50,197 nt of DNA from Oscillospiraceae bacterium (GTDB lineage: Bacteria; Bacillota; Clostridia; Oscillospirales; Acutalibacteraceae). Positions 42,655 to 50,197 of this stretch are shown here, piece after piece. Each line of letters starts with the position of its first letter. Positions within the stretch are counted from its first letter, which is position 1. The stretch is taken from NCBI GenBank assembly GCA_015066005.1, contig SVPF01000017.1, positions 1 to 50,197 on the forward strand. Direction: 5' to 3'. The notes below the pieces were generated by a model. That model did no database searches. It was not told the origin of the DNA and worked only from the letters and a program-made list of their open reading frames with translations. The position numbers and the translations under genes were made by a program.

Positions 42655-42686
42655 AAAAAAGCACTTGCGACAGCAAGTGCTTTTTT
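42655..42686 (+). terminator. Terminator after copy B
   Basis: GCACTTGC/GCAAGTGC with GACA loop, flanked by A-run and T-run. It follows the duplicated CCA just as a tRNA terminator would. Confidence 0.9.
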
Positions 42687-42688
42687 CA

Positions 42689-42814
42689 ATGATATCCGTT
42701 CCCTTCGGCCACGGATGGTATAGCTGACGCTATGATGTCTGCTTCGCAGATGATATACGCTTCGCGTATGAAGGAACGGATATTATATCATGCTTGCGTA
42801 GCAAGTATATCATT
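42689..42814. repeat. Second TGATATA-linked hairpin array
   Basis: Small hairpins (TATAGCTGACGCTATG, TCTGCTTCGCAGA, TACGCTTCGCGTA, TGCTTGCGTAGCA) are joined by TGATATA-type linkers and enclosed by ATCCGTTCC (42694 region) and its complement GGAACGGAT (42774 region). Same family as 33015-33204, and again directly after an RNA gene and terminator. Confidence 0.8.
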
Positions 42815-42817
42815 TCA

Positions 42818-42895
42818 AATCGTTAAAATACAGGCAATCGTTAAATCATAACCGTAATCGTTGATTTACAGAGGTAATCGTTGAATTACAGCCGA
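42818..42895 (+). repeat. Tandem repeat: four AATCGTT units of about 20 bp
   Basis: Units begin at 42818, 42836, 42856 and 42876, each AATCGTT followed by A/T-rich sequence and mostly TTACAG; lengths 18, 20, 20 and 20 bp. They lie between the hairpin array and the first gene of the post-ssrA island. No gene is present from 42653 to 42997. Confidence 0.8.
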
Positions 42896-42902
42896 CAGAA
42901 GT

Positions 42903-42927
42903 AACACAGGGGACGGTTCTCTGTGTT
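42903..42927. repeat. ACCGTCCCC-family palindrome
   Basis: AACACAG and CTGTGTT form a stem around GGGACGGTTCT; core shared with the repeats at 24.8, 43.6 and 45.0 kb. Confidence 0.75.
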
Positions 42928-43011
42928 GATAATATATGGGGCATACGCTTGTGTTTTCTTTTGTTCCATGTTATAATACGAATGTGGTGATGTGAGTATG
43001 CCAAAAAAGAT

Positions 43012-43596
43012 ATGATAACATTAGATAATATTAAAGTAGATTTGAATCTTGTTAATGTTTTGAACTTTGAAAATATAACAAGATGGAGATTTGCTTTTAT
43101 TCTACCTATGACATTGCTTGCTGTACTTTTAGGGCTTGTTTTCTTCATTGTTTTTACTAATATTTGGATTGGTGTTTTATTGCTTTTAATTCCATTATAC
43201 CATATTATACAATACTTAATTGCTTGCAAAAAGTATATTTTGCAGAAAAAAGCTATATGTGAAACTATGACACGCAAGGATATTTGTATTTCTGTGGAGC
43301 GGTTATGTCATGTTTCCAGAGAAACTATTTATGAACCTTATAGTACTTTTCGCGGTCATGCAACAAAAGAAGTTAGCTTTTTGAATTTCCACTCTTCTAG
43401 GCGTTGGCGACTTTTAAGCGGCGGAAAGTTTTATAAGTGGAGCAAGGAACATTATATGAGTGCCTATGGTATTGAAAGCACAGCAATTCCTGGTGATGAA
43501 TTTTTTCTAATTTCTTTACAACTTTATCAAAATATAACTTGCATATATCCTTGTAAGTATTTTATATTAGATGAAAATTTAAAAAGTACAAACTAA
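43012..43596 (+). CDS. Membrane protein of unknown function, possible 5' frameshift
   Basis: This 194-residue protein has two hydrophobic segments (about residues 28-50 and 55-72) and a soluble C-terminal domain (HATKEVSFLNFHSSRRWRLLSGGKFYKW). No family is recognised. ATG 43012 has no good ribosome binding site. ATG 42998 has one (GGTGATGTGAG) but its frame, ATGCCAAAAAAGATATGA, stops after five codons. One more A in the six-A run would join the two as MPKKDMITLDN, so the start may be frameshifted or slippage-controlled. Confidence 0.6.
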   Translation: MITLDNIKVDLNLVNVLNFENITRWRFAFILPMTLLAVLLGLVFFIVFTNIWIGVLLLLIPLYHIIQYLIACKKYILQKKAICETMTRKDICISVERLCHVSRETIYEPYSTFRGHATKEVSFLNFHSSRRWRLLSGGKFYKWSKEHYMSAYGIESTAIPGDEFFLISLQLYQNITCIYPCKYFILDENLKSTN

Positions 43597-43610
43597 CTTA
43601 AAAGACAAGG

Positions 43611-43651
43611 GAGACAGAGAGGGAGACAAGGGGACGGTTCTCTTGTCTCCC
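43611..43651. repeat. ACCGTCCCC-family palindrome
   Basis: GGGAGACAAG (43621 on) pairs with CTTGTCTCCC around GGGGACGGTTCT; a partial GACAAGGGAGACAG precedes it. It separates two island genes. Confidence 0.8.
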
Positions 43652-43670
43652 ATTTTGATGAGGTGATAGT

Positions 43671-44207
43671 GTGAAAAAATATTGTTTTGTTTTTTGTATA
43701 ATTATGAGTGTTCTATTGTGTTCTTGTTCTTTTTCAGAAGGAGAGTTTGATTTGCAAAAGAGTAGTGAACAAAAAGTGGCCAACAAAAAATTTGAAGAAA
43801 TTTTAGAGGTGCTACAATCACAAAATGGCGATAGTTTATATTCTATGTTTTCTGCAAACAGTATCAAAAGTACAGAAGGCTTTGATAAGACAATAAATGA
43901 GTTGTTTAAATATTTTATTGGGGAAGTTAAATCATATGATGACTGGGGCGCATGTTATGTAGAAACCTCTAAAGAAAACGATGAAATCATTCAAGTAATG
44001 GAGTCGACATATGACGTAAAAACAACTGCATATGAATATCGATTCGCAATTCGAGATATTGTAATCAATACTGTCGATTCGAACGATATAGGAATTCAAT
44101 CGTTGTATATTATTAAAAAAGTGGATGACGCGTATCCGGAATATGCATACTGGGGTGATGGAAAATTTACCCCTGGAATAAACATTGGCATTCCAAATAT
44201 TGAATAA
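43671..44207 (+). CDS. DUF5104-like lipoprotein
   Basis: This 178-residue lipoprotein has the signal MKKYCFVFCIIMSVLLCSCSF with lipobox LCSC and a mature domain with LEVLQSQNGDSLYSMFSANSIKSTEGFDKTINELFKYFIGEVKSYDDWG. That resembles the DUF5104 family of small Clostridia lipoproteins. The GTG start follows GAGGTGA. Function unknown. It is part of the repeat-punctuated island after ssrA. Confidence 0.7.
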   Translation: MKKYCFVFCIIMSVLLCSCSFSEGEFDLQKSSEQKVANKKFEEILEVLQSQNGDSLYSMFSANSIKSTEGFDKTINELFKYFIGEVKSYDDWGACYVETSKENDEIIQVMESTYDVKTTAYEYRFAIRDIVINTVDSNDIGIQSLYIIKKVDDAYPEYAYWGDGKFTPGINIGIPNIE

Positions 44208-44249
44208 AGCGACAAGTAATGCAGGGGCACCTTTTTAAGGAGAATATAG

Positions 44250-44936
44250 ATGAAATTTGATGATTATTTGTGCGAATGTAAACAAATATCAAAAATCATT
44301 TCTGAAAATAAGTTTAGATATGAAGAATTGATGAACGAAACCCTAGAGAAAATTGAAACTCAAAAATATAGTTTGGGAGGACTATATATTCACCGTGGAT
44401 ATTTTTGCCCAAGTAGAATCATTGATATTATAAGCAATGTATCGAGAGGGAAATATTCTACTTGCAAAAAACGTGATTATACGTATAGCTTTGATAAAAA
44501 TGGGCTGCTAATATTGGTGAAACAGGGCAAAATCACAGAATTTATACAAATGGAAGAGCTTTTTGAATTGGGTATTGCTTTTTGTGGAAAAAAGGATATA
44601 CAATCTGTATCAAAGTGTGAATATTACGAAGATGGACGTATAAAAGAATATTCTTATTTTATCTGCGATTCTTTTAAAAACAAAGTTATACAAATGACTA
44701 AGGAAAAATATGAATATACAGATCAAGCAATTATTGTTAATTATGTAACCTTTATGCAGAACAAACAATATATTCGTAAGAGTCCGATTTTGATTGAGGA
44801 ACAATACTCGTTTGAAATAATTAATGAGCATTTTCTCAAGTATTCATATTATCAAATTTATCCTAAAAATCCATTATCTAAAATGCGTTATTTTGAATAT
44901 ACAGATAAAGAGAGTTTGTTTGAGAGATTTATCTGA
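44250..44936 (+). CDS. Hypothetical protein, unknown family
   Basis: This 228-residue soluble protein is rich in Tyr, Lys, Ile and Glu (KRDYTYSFDKNGLLILVKQGKITEFIQME). Its strands are reminiscent of short YD-like repeats but too few to assign. Start supported by AAGGAGAA. AT-rich codon use unlike the core genes. It is the last gene of the post-ssrA island. Confidence 0.6.
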   Translation: MKFDDYLCECKQISKIISENKFRYEELMNETLEKIETQKYSLGGLYIHRGYFCPSRIIDIISNVSRGKYSTCKKRDYTYSFDKNGLLILVKQGKITEFIQMEELFELGIAFCGKKDIQSVSKCEYYEDGRIKEYSYFICDSFKNKVIQMTKEKYEYTDQAIIVNYVTFMQNKQYIRKSPILIEEQYSFEIINEHFLKYSYYQIYPKNPLSKMRYFEYTDKESLFERFI

Positions 44937-44981
44937 AAGTATTTATAAGTGCATTTCTGGGAAATACAGTTGTCGTTTCTA

Positions 44982-45031
44982 TGTCTTGAAAATATGTGCA
45001 TAGGAGACAAGAGAACCGTCCCCTTGTCTCC
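44982..45031. repeat. ACCGTCCCC-family repeat, near-copy of 24782-24832
   Basis: GTCTTGAAAATATGTGCATA then GGAGACAAG/CTTGTCTCC around AGAACCGTCCCC. The whole stretch matches 24783-24832 with one A missing, so these are dispersed copies of one unit of about 50 bp. Confidence 0.85.
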
Positions 45032-45127
45032 CTTTGAAATAGGACTGCTTTTATAATTTATTTTAAATGCTCACCTAAAATAACTTTGCACCCTTTTAAA
45101 GCAAGGGTGCAAAGTTATTTTATTTTT

Positions 45128-45200
45128 AGAATCGAACTTGAGAGAGTCTGAACGCAAAAAGGCTGTAAGGGGCGAGAAAATCGCCATTAAACGTGGTCTT
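45128..45200 (+). repeat. Truncated copy C of the tRNA-tail-templated repeat
   Basis: 45128-45160 matches 42492-42524 with a single difference: AGAATCGAACTTGAGAGAG followed by TCTGAACGCAAAAA. It is preceded by a terminator-like hairpin (ACTTTGCACCC/GGGTGCAAAGT, about 45082-45116). No tRNA or duplicated tail is present, so only the 5' part of the unit survives. From 45200 to 45564 I see only AT-rich sequence with possible control sites. Confidence 0.75.
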
Positions 45201-45394
45201 GGTGTAAAAAATTAACAAAACAGGCAAAAATAGCAAAATTTAATTATAAATGTGAATTTGGCTTTTTAAAAAAACTTATAAAACAAAGTTTACAGTATTA
45301 AGTCAGTATTACAATTTCCTAGGTTTTATATGTAATTCTCTTTTTAAAATATAAATTGTTTTTCTAACTTTTTGAATTATATTTCGTATTAAAC

Positions 45395-45490
45395 ATTTGT
45401 GCGCAATAATGTATAATATTTGTGCAATATTATATGCTTTTTTTGTGAATTGTGTATGATTGGCCCAAAACAAAGTGTTTAATGGCCAAT
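45395..45490 (+). promoter_or_regulatory. Putative control region of the GH16 locus
   Basis: ATTTGTGC occurs twice (45395-45402 and 45418-45425), flanking a TATAAT (45412-45417), and ATTGGCC (45459-45465) is mirrored by GGCCAAT (45484-45490). These could be operator sites in the long leader of the glycan locus. No regulator gene is visible nearby. Confidence 0.4.
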
Positions 45491-45564
45491 TTTACGGAAT
45501 TTGTACTCATTGATGTTGCTGCACAATCGTATTATTTGTAAAATCAATCGAAAGGAATGATAAC

Positions 45565-46998
45565 ATGCGTAGTGTAAAAAAGATAGTTAGCATAGTGTTG
45601 GTTTTGGCGCTTTGCTTTTTAATCGGGGGTTGCGCTAAAAAGTCCCCCGAAAAGCAACAGCAGGTTGTAATTATTCCAAGACCTAATCAGGGCGAAACTG
45701 ATGACAACACACAAAGCGGTGATGAAGACGCTTACATCTCCGACCGTGAGCTTGCAGAAAAGACAGATGCAATCAGCGGTGAGGTTGAGCCCGAATTTAA
45801 GGTTAAGGTGGCCAACTTCAAAGTAACAAGCGACTATACCGTAATTTATCCTAACGGTAACACACAGCTTAAACAGGCGGCTGAAAAGCTTGTTAAGTAT
45901 TTTGCGGCTAACGGTGTAAAGGTTGGCATTGCTGCTGACACCTCCGCTAAAAAGGATAACGAAATTTTGTTGGGTGACACTAACAGAAAGAAATCTACCC
46001 TTGCAGAAAACAAATATGCGGTTACAGTATCAGGCAAAAAGCTTATTTTTGAAAGCGGCAACTTTAACGGTGCAGTAAAGGCAGTTAACTGGTTTACTTC
46101 CTTGAAGTATACCGACGGTAAGGTTAACACCCTTACAGGTGAGTATAAATTTGCCTCACAAATCAAGCGTGAAGACGGTAATTACAATTATGTTTGGGGC
46201 GACGAATTTGACGGTAACCTTCTTGATGATAAAAAGTGGGATTTAACCTCAGCTATGAGTGCCGAAGGCTCCTTCAAGCTTTCACGCGACCCCAAGGCCA
46301 TTAAGGTACAGGACGGTCTTTTGAAGCTTAGCGCTCAACGCTTCTTCGACCCCGATAACGACCAAATTCAAGCAATTGCTCCTTACACAGTTGACAGTAA
46401 GGGCAAAATGAACTTCCAATACGGTTATTTGGAAATGCGCGCACGCATTCCCTTGCGTGACGGTGCATGGCCTGCTCTTTGGATGTCAGGTGCATGTAAA
46501 ACAGGCGCGGTTGTAAGCGATATGTTTACTAACGGTGATATTATCCCGTCGAACTTCTCGGCCGAGGCTGATATTATCGAATACACCTCACTTCAGCCCA
46601 ACCTACATAAGTGGTTCTATGAAGAGCAAACCGCAACGGGAATTGTAGATAAGCATTCTTCATTAGGTGCTGTTGAAACTCCTGTTAAGCACCCAATGAA
46701 CTTAGACCCTGCAAATTCATTTATTTATCAAACAATCGGTTACGAATGGACACCCGAAAAAATGACAATTTACGTTAACGGCGAAGTGTTCTATACATAT
46801 AACTGGACCACAAGTGTACAGCTTGACGGCCTTAACGATATGTCGGACTTCTTAAACCCGATGTTTATTCGTATCAATAACCACCTTATCCCCAAGAATA
46901 TTCCAAGTGATTATTCAACCCTTCCTGCTGAGTTCTTTGTTGATTACATAAGAGTATATCAAAAAGATGGCGTTGGCGGAATTTGGCTGGCTGATTAA
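45565..46998 (+). CDS. Glycoside hydrolase family 16 lipoprotein
   Basis: A 477-residue lipoprotein with lipobox IGGC (Cys23). An N-terminal domain (about 75-195, with YPNGNTQLKQAAEKLVKYFAANGVKVGIA) resembles the non-catalytic N-terminal domain of several glycoside hydrolases. The GH16 domain (about 210-470) has the catalytic motif E334-A-D336-I-I-E339 and MRARIPLRDGAWPALWM. It should cut beta-1,3- or beta-1,3/1,4-glucans or related polymers at the cell surface. It is followed after 32 bp by a solute-binding protein gene. Confidence 0.9.
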   Translation: MRSVKKIVSIVLVLALCFLIGGCAKKSPEKQQQVVIIPRPNQGETDDNTQSGDEDAYISDRELAEKTDAISGEVEPEFKVKVANFKVTSDYTVIYPNGNTQLKQAAEKLVKYFAANGVKVGIAADTSAKKDNEILLGDTNRKKSTLAENKYAVTVSGKKLIFESGNFNGAVKAVNWFTSLKYTDGKVNTLTGEYKFASQIKREDGNYNYVWGDEFDGNLLDDKKWDLTSAMSAEGSFKLSRDPKAIKVQDGLLKLSAQRFFDPDNDQIQAIAPYTVDSKGKMNFQYGYLEMRARIPLRDGAWPALWMSGACKTGAVVSDMFTNGDIIPSNFSAEADIIEYTSLQPNLHKWFYEEQTATGIVDKHSSLGAVETPVKHPMNLDPANSFIYQTIGYEWTPEKMTIYVNGEVFYTYNWTTSVQLDGLNDMSDFLNPMFIRINNHLIPKNIPSDYSTLPAEFFVDYIRVYQKDGVGGIWLAD

Positions 46999-47030
46999 TT
47001 TATAACTAATATATTATAAGGAGAAAAAAC

Positions 47031-48416
47031 ATGAAAAGCATCTTTTTAAAAACAATGTGTTTAATGCTTGTGTTGTTTATGATGTTTACAGTTGCCGGCT
47101 GTGGTGATGCTGATAATTCTTCCGATGTTGAGATTATCTACAAGTACGAAGACGAATCTGAAGGCAGCAACGGCGATGGCGACAACACAACCTCAGGCAA
47201 CAAAAAACCCTCGTTAAAGGCTGAAGCCGTTATTAACGACGGTGTTGACCCTTCAAAATATAAGGGCACAACAGTTGTTTACGCTACATGGCGTAACCCC
47301 GCATTGTATGAAGACGGCCCCGTTGTAAAGGCTTTTGAAAAGAAGTACGGCATTACCGTTAAGGTTGACTTAATGACCGAACCCGAATACACTAACACCG
47401 TTTTAGGTCGTATTGCTTCGGGTAAAGCACCTGACGTTTACTTCTCAACCTATACCTTCCCTTATTGTATCGACGCTCTTCAGCCTATCGATGCTGCAAA
47501 GCTTAACTTAAAGGAAGCTATTTGGGATAAGCCCCTTATGGACCTTGCAACAGTTGGCGGCAAGACCTATCTTGTTGATACCGTTGGTAACATCTGGAAG
47601 GATGAGGATATGGTATTCTTTAATAAGAAGATTTTCCGTGACAACGGTTGGACCACTCCTGAAGAATATTACAAGGCAGGCAAGTGGAACTTTGACACAA
47701 TGAAAAAGTGCATGCAGCAGGTTGCTTCTTTAGGCCCCGACTATACAGGCGGTGTTGTTCACCTTGAGGGCTTAATTCACTCTGCAGGCGCAAGCGTTAT
47801 CGGTTATAAGGACGGTAAGTTCTATAACGGCACAACAAATAAGGTTACACAGGACATTATGCGTTGGGCTTCTAACGGTATTAAAGAGGGCTGGCTTGGT
47901 ACCACCTCTATTTATAACTCACTTAACGAATTCCCTTCAGGCAAGGTTGGTATGGCAATTCTTCACTCCTTCGGTCTTAAAAAGACTGGCTACTTAAGAA
48001 GCATGAAGGCAAGCGACATTGGCTTTACTTATCTTCCTTCTTGGGACGGCAAGTCTTATACTCCTACAGGTCTTGTTCGTGGTTGGGGTATCTGCCGCGG
48101 CGCTAAAAACCCCGTAGCCGCAGGTATTTTCTTACGCAACTACCTCGACGTTAACAATTACGATACAACCTCTGCTTTCATTTCAAAGGAAGCTGAAAAC
48201 TTCTTCTTCAAGCTTACCTCTACTTCATCTGCTAAGAAGAACTTCTACTTCTGCTATGGCTCAGGTGTAACAGGTGTTACCGGTAAGGAATCTGCAGTTG
48301 GCGATTACATTCAAACCCCCGCTCATTCTGATCCCTCACAGGTTGTAACCGAAATTTCAAAATATCAAAACGAAATTAAGGCCGATATTGATAAGCTTAA
48401 CAAAAAGCTTAAATAA
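47031..48416 (+). CDS. ABC transporter extracellular solute-binding lipoprotein (family 1)
   Basis: This 461-residue protein has signal MKSIFLKTMCLMLVLFMMFTVAGC (lipobox VAGC), a low-complexity acidic/Ser/Gly linker and a periplasmic-binding-type fold (VVYATWRNPALYEDGPVVKAFEKKYGITVKVD, GKAPDVYFSTYTFPY). Family 1 proteins bind oligosaccharides. Its position just after the GH16 gene suggests it captures the products. Membrane permease and ATPase genes are not in the window. Confidence 0.92.
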   Translation: MKSIFLKTMCLMLVLFMMFTVAGCGDADNSSDVEIIYKYEDESEGSNGDGDNTTSGNKKPSLKAEAVINDGVDPSKYKGTTVVYATWRNPALYEDGPVVKAFEKKYGITVKVDLMTEPEYTNTVLGRIASGKAPDVYFSTYTFPYCIDALQPIDAAKLNLKEAIWDKPLMDLATVGGKTYLVDTVGNIWKDEDMVFFNKKIFRDNGWTTPEEYYKAGKWNFDTMKKCMQQVASLGPDYTGGVVHLEGLIHSAGASVIGYKDGKFYNGTTNKVTQDIMRWASNGIKEGWLGTTSIYNSLNEFPSGKVGMAILHSFGLKKTGYLRSMKASDIGFTYLPSWDGKSYTPTGLVRGWGICRGAKNPVAAGIFLRNYLDVNNYDTTSAFISKEAENFFFKLTSTSSAKKNFYFCYGSGVTGVTGKESAVGDYIQTPAHSDPSQVVTEISKYQNEIKADIDKLNKKLK

Positions 48417-48459
48417 TTATTGGTAATTATACTTTTTTTGAAAGGAATTGAAGTTAGAT

Positions 48460-50197
48460 ATGTTTAAAACAAAATCTACTCTTATTTCAAGCATTTCCTT
48501 ATTAATTACCATTGTTATGATGGTAACACTTTGCTCGGTTGGCTTTACTGCAAGCGCGGGCGAAACAATCGATGCATGGGACGGTACAGCTGCCACAAGT
48601 TTTGCGGGTGGTGACGGTTCCGAAGAAAATCCTTTTAAAATTGAAAATGGCGGTCAGCTTTATAAAATGGTTTCTGAATATAGCAACACTGATGTTGGAA
48701 CTAAGCCTACCAGCCATACATATTTTAGAATTATTAAGGACATTAACCTTAACGGTAAGCAATGGTATGATATCGGTAAAACCTCTTCTATAAGTAATAG
48801 CAATTATAAAACAGGTTTTAGTGGTATAATTTATGGTGATGGACACAAAATCACTGGCTTATACACTAATAAGGTTGCAGGCGCAACCGGTTTAATTCCT
48901 ATTGCAACACAGGGTGCTGAAATTCATGATTTACACCTTGAAAACGGTGATTTCAAGAAAACTGCTTGGAATGCATATTCTAAGGGTGCATTTATTGGCT
49001 CAGCAATTGGCTCGAGTAGCTCTAGACCCATAATAATTGAAGGATGTTCGGTAAAGAATTTTGAAATTGTTGCTAAAGAAGGCGCAGCAGCTTTTGTTGG
49101 ATATACATATTCACAGTCATTTACAATTGAGAATTGTTATTGTGAAAATGTTGACGTAAGCATTACCGCAGCCTCAGGTGCAAATGCTGGTGCATTTTTG
49201 GGCAGAACTGCAGGTAATAATTATGGTAATACAATTATCATTAGAGACAGCCATTGTGCTGAAGTGTCTCCAACAATATATTGGAACAGCGATGCCTTTA
49301 AGTCTATCACAACCTTTACAAATGTATATACCTGTAACGAAGCTTATGACGGTTCAATTACAGGTGTTACAAAGCTAACAGCCGACCAAATGAAAGGTGC
49401 TGCCGCTAAAACAAATATGCAGGGCTTTGCTTGGGATGAAGTTTGGTACACAACCGAAAACGGTTATCCCACATTAACTGCTCCCGAAGCCCCTGCTTGC
49501 CAACACACAACCACAAAGGATGTTGTTACTACTCCTGCAACATACTTCACTATAGGCTTAAAGAACGTTGTTTGCGCAGATGAAGCTTGCGGTGCAGTAG
49601 TTGAAGAAAATGTAGTTATTGAACGTATTACTGCAGACCCCATTACTTATGAATATTCTTACAATGCAAAGGCTGCAGCATTAACCATTGAAGGCAAATT
49701 TAGTGAAGCTTTAATCCGTGATATGCTTGCTACCAACGGCGCTGAATTTACTCTTAACTATGAGGTTGCGGGTAAGACCTATAAGGCCGAAAATATTTCA
49801 GTTGCTAAGGAAGACGTTGGTGTTGAAATTATAATTAGCGGCTTTAACAAGGCAAGACTTGGCAATGTTAAGTTTAACCTTGAAATTTCCTGGAACGGTG
49901 CAGTTGGTGCGGCTTATACCGACAATGCGGCTGAATTCAATAGCAAAACTAATGGCGAGGTAGACGTTACAACCCTTATTACAGGTGAAGACAAGACCGC
50001 TTATGATGCATTTGAAGCAGCAATTGAAGCTGAAGATGAAAAGGAAATCGGTACAACTGCTGATGCTAACAATGCATTTATGAACAACAGCTATAAGGTT
50101 AACCTTGCTGAAGGCTCTGCAGAGCTTAAGTTCTCAATAAATGATGCACTTCGTCAAACCCTTAAGGATAACGGCGGCCATGAAGCTGAAGGCCGTG
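48460..50197 (+). CDS. Large secreted surface protein, GLUG-type start, truncated by window end
   Basis: From ATG 48460 (AAAGGAATTG site) the frame is open to the last base, giving 579 codons with no stop. A signal peptide (residues 1-32, ending SVGFTASA) is followed by WDGTAATSFAGGDGSEENPFKIENGGQLYKMV, the typical opening of GLUG/beta-helix surface proteins. Beta-helix-like repeats (FTIENCYCENVDVSITAASGANAGAFLGRTAG) come next, then several bacterial surface-protein domains without recognised motif. It has no sorting signal in view. It probably belongs to the GH16/SBP locus; role in adhesion or polysaccharide binding is inference. Confidence 0.85.
   Translation, partial: MFKTKSTLISSISLLITIVMMVTLCSVGFTASAGETIDAWDGTAATSFAGGDGSEENPFKIENGGQLYKMVSEYSNTDVGTKPTSHTYFRIIKDINLNGKQWYDIGKTSSISNSNYKTGFSGIIYGDGHKITGLYTNKVAGATGLIPIATQGAEIHDLHLENGDFKKTAWNAYSKGAFIGSAIGSSSSRPIIIEGCSVKNFEIVAKEGAAAFVGYTYSQSFTIENCYCENVDVSITAASGANAGAFLGRTAGNNYGNTIIIRDSHCAEVSPTIYWNSDAFKSITTFTNVYTCNEAYDGSITGVTKLTADQMKGAAAKTNMQGFAWDEVWYTTENGYPTLTAPEAPACQHTTTKDVVTTPATYFTIGLKNVVCADEACGAVVEENVVIERITADPITYEYSYNAKAAALTIEGKFSEALIRDMLATNGAEFTLNYEVAGKTYKAENISVAKEDVGVEIIISGFNKARLGNVKFNLEISWNGAVGAAYTDNAAEFNSKTNGEVDVTTLITGEDKTAYDAFEAAIEAEDEKEIGTTADANNAFMNNSYKVNLAEGSAELKFSINDALRQTLKDNGGHEAEGR

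Noticed and set aside
43598-43867. Minus-strand ORF, and similar frames at 24425-24811 and the upstream part of 24797-25048
   Set aside because: The shared peptide ENRPLVSL in all of them is just the translation of the ACCGTCCCC repeat; they overlap better-supported genes or lack ribosome binding sites.

Overview
The window looks like a chromosomal segment of an anaerobic, spore-forming Clostridia bacterium (Bacillota), most like the Oscillospirales/Ruminococcaceae. That placement is inferred from pyruvate formate-lyase with its activase, a two-cluster clostridial ferredoxin, the sporulation genes spoIIR and gerW, the dgt-dnaG-sigA gene order, AGGAGG-type ribosome binding sites with GTG/TTG starts, and an AT-rich composition. 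No rRNA, CRISPR array or intact prophage was seen.

Layout. 1-1128 is the end of an integrated mobile element: a truncated serine recombinase and a HEPN/AbiU2-like protein, stopping at a displaced 3' half of tRNA-Lys (1120-1164) that looks like an attachment site. 1165-1440 is a repeat built from the tRNA 3' end, with no gene. 1546-6116 holds an MFS transporter, a LURP-one-like protein, the DUF711/ACT pair and a PHP phosphoesterase. 6252-9358 is a pflB-pflA operon behind a ZTP (pfl-motif) riboswitch. 9431-15040 holds membrane and zinc-ribbon proteins, DegV, a polysaccharide deacetylase, an EamA transporter and ispE. 15098-22188 is a housekeeping block: spoIIR, rpmE, yigZ, dgt, dnaG, sigA, a TSCPD protein and an amidase. 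22248-23654 is a flippase.

23655-25545 is a repeat-punctuated accessory patch with a broken lipoprotein gene and small membrane proteins. 25741-32828 is another core block: an MBL lipoprotein, an M50 protease, scpA, scpB, DUF2953, gerW, dacF, a pseudouridine synthase and a GNAT-like protein. tRNA-Leu(TAA) follows, then a hairpin array, a HAD phosphatase, a MITE, a DUF3267 protein and a large YfhO-type membrane protein. 38313-41956 holds trpS-holB-ricT, ferredoxin and smpB. ssrA (tmRNA) lies at 42099-42444 and is followed by a second copy of the tRNA-tail repeat and a second accessory island (43012-45031). The window ends with a secreted glycan locus: a GH16 lipoprotein, an ABC solute-binding lipoprotein and a large surface protein that runs off the end.

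The most novel signal is not a protein. Downstream of both tRNA-Lys and tmRNA there is a structured unit of about 200 bp. It starts with the reverse complement of that RNA's own T-arm and ends with a duplicate of that RNA's own 3' tail. The two copies share an architecture whose stems differ in sequence yet still pair. A truncated third copy lies at the far edge of the post-ssrA island. Four further repeat families are present: ACCGTCCCC palindromes, TGATATA-linked hairpin arrays, a paired leader/terminator RNA found twice, and a MITE. They cluster around the RNA genes and accessory patches.
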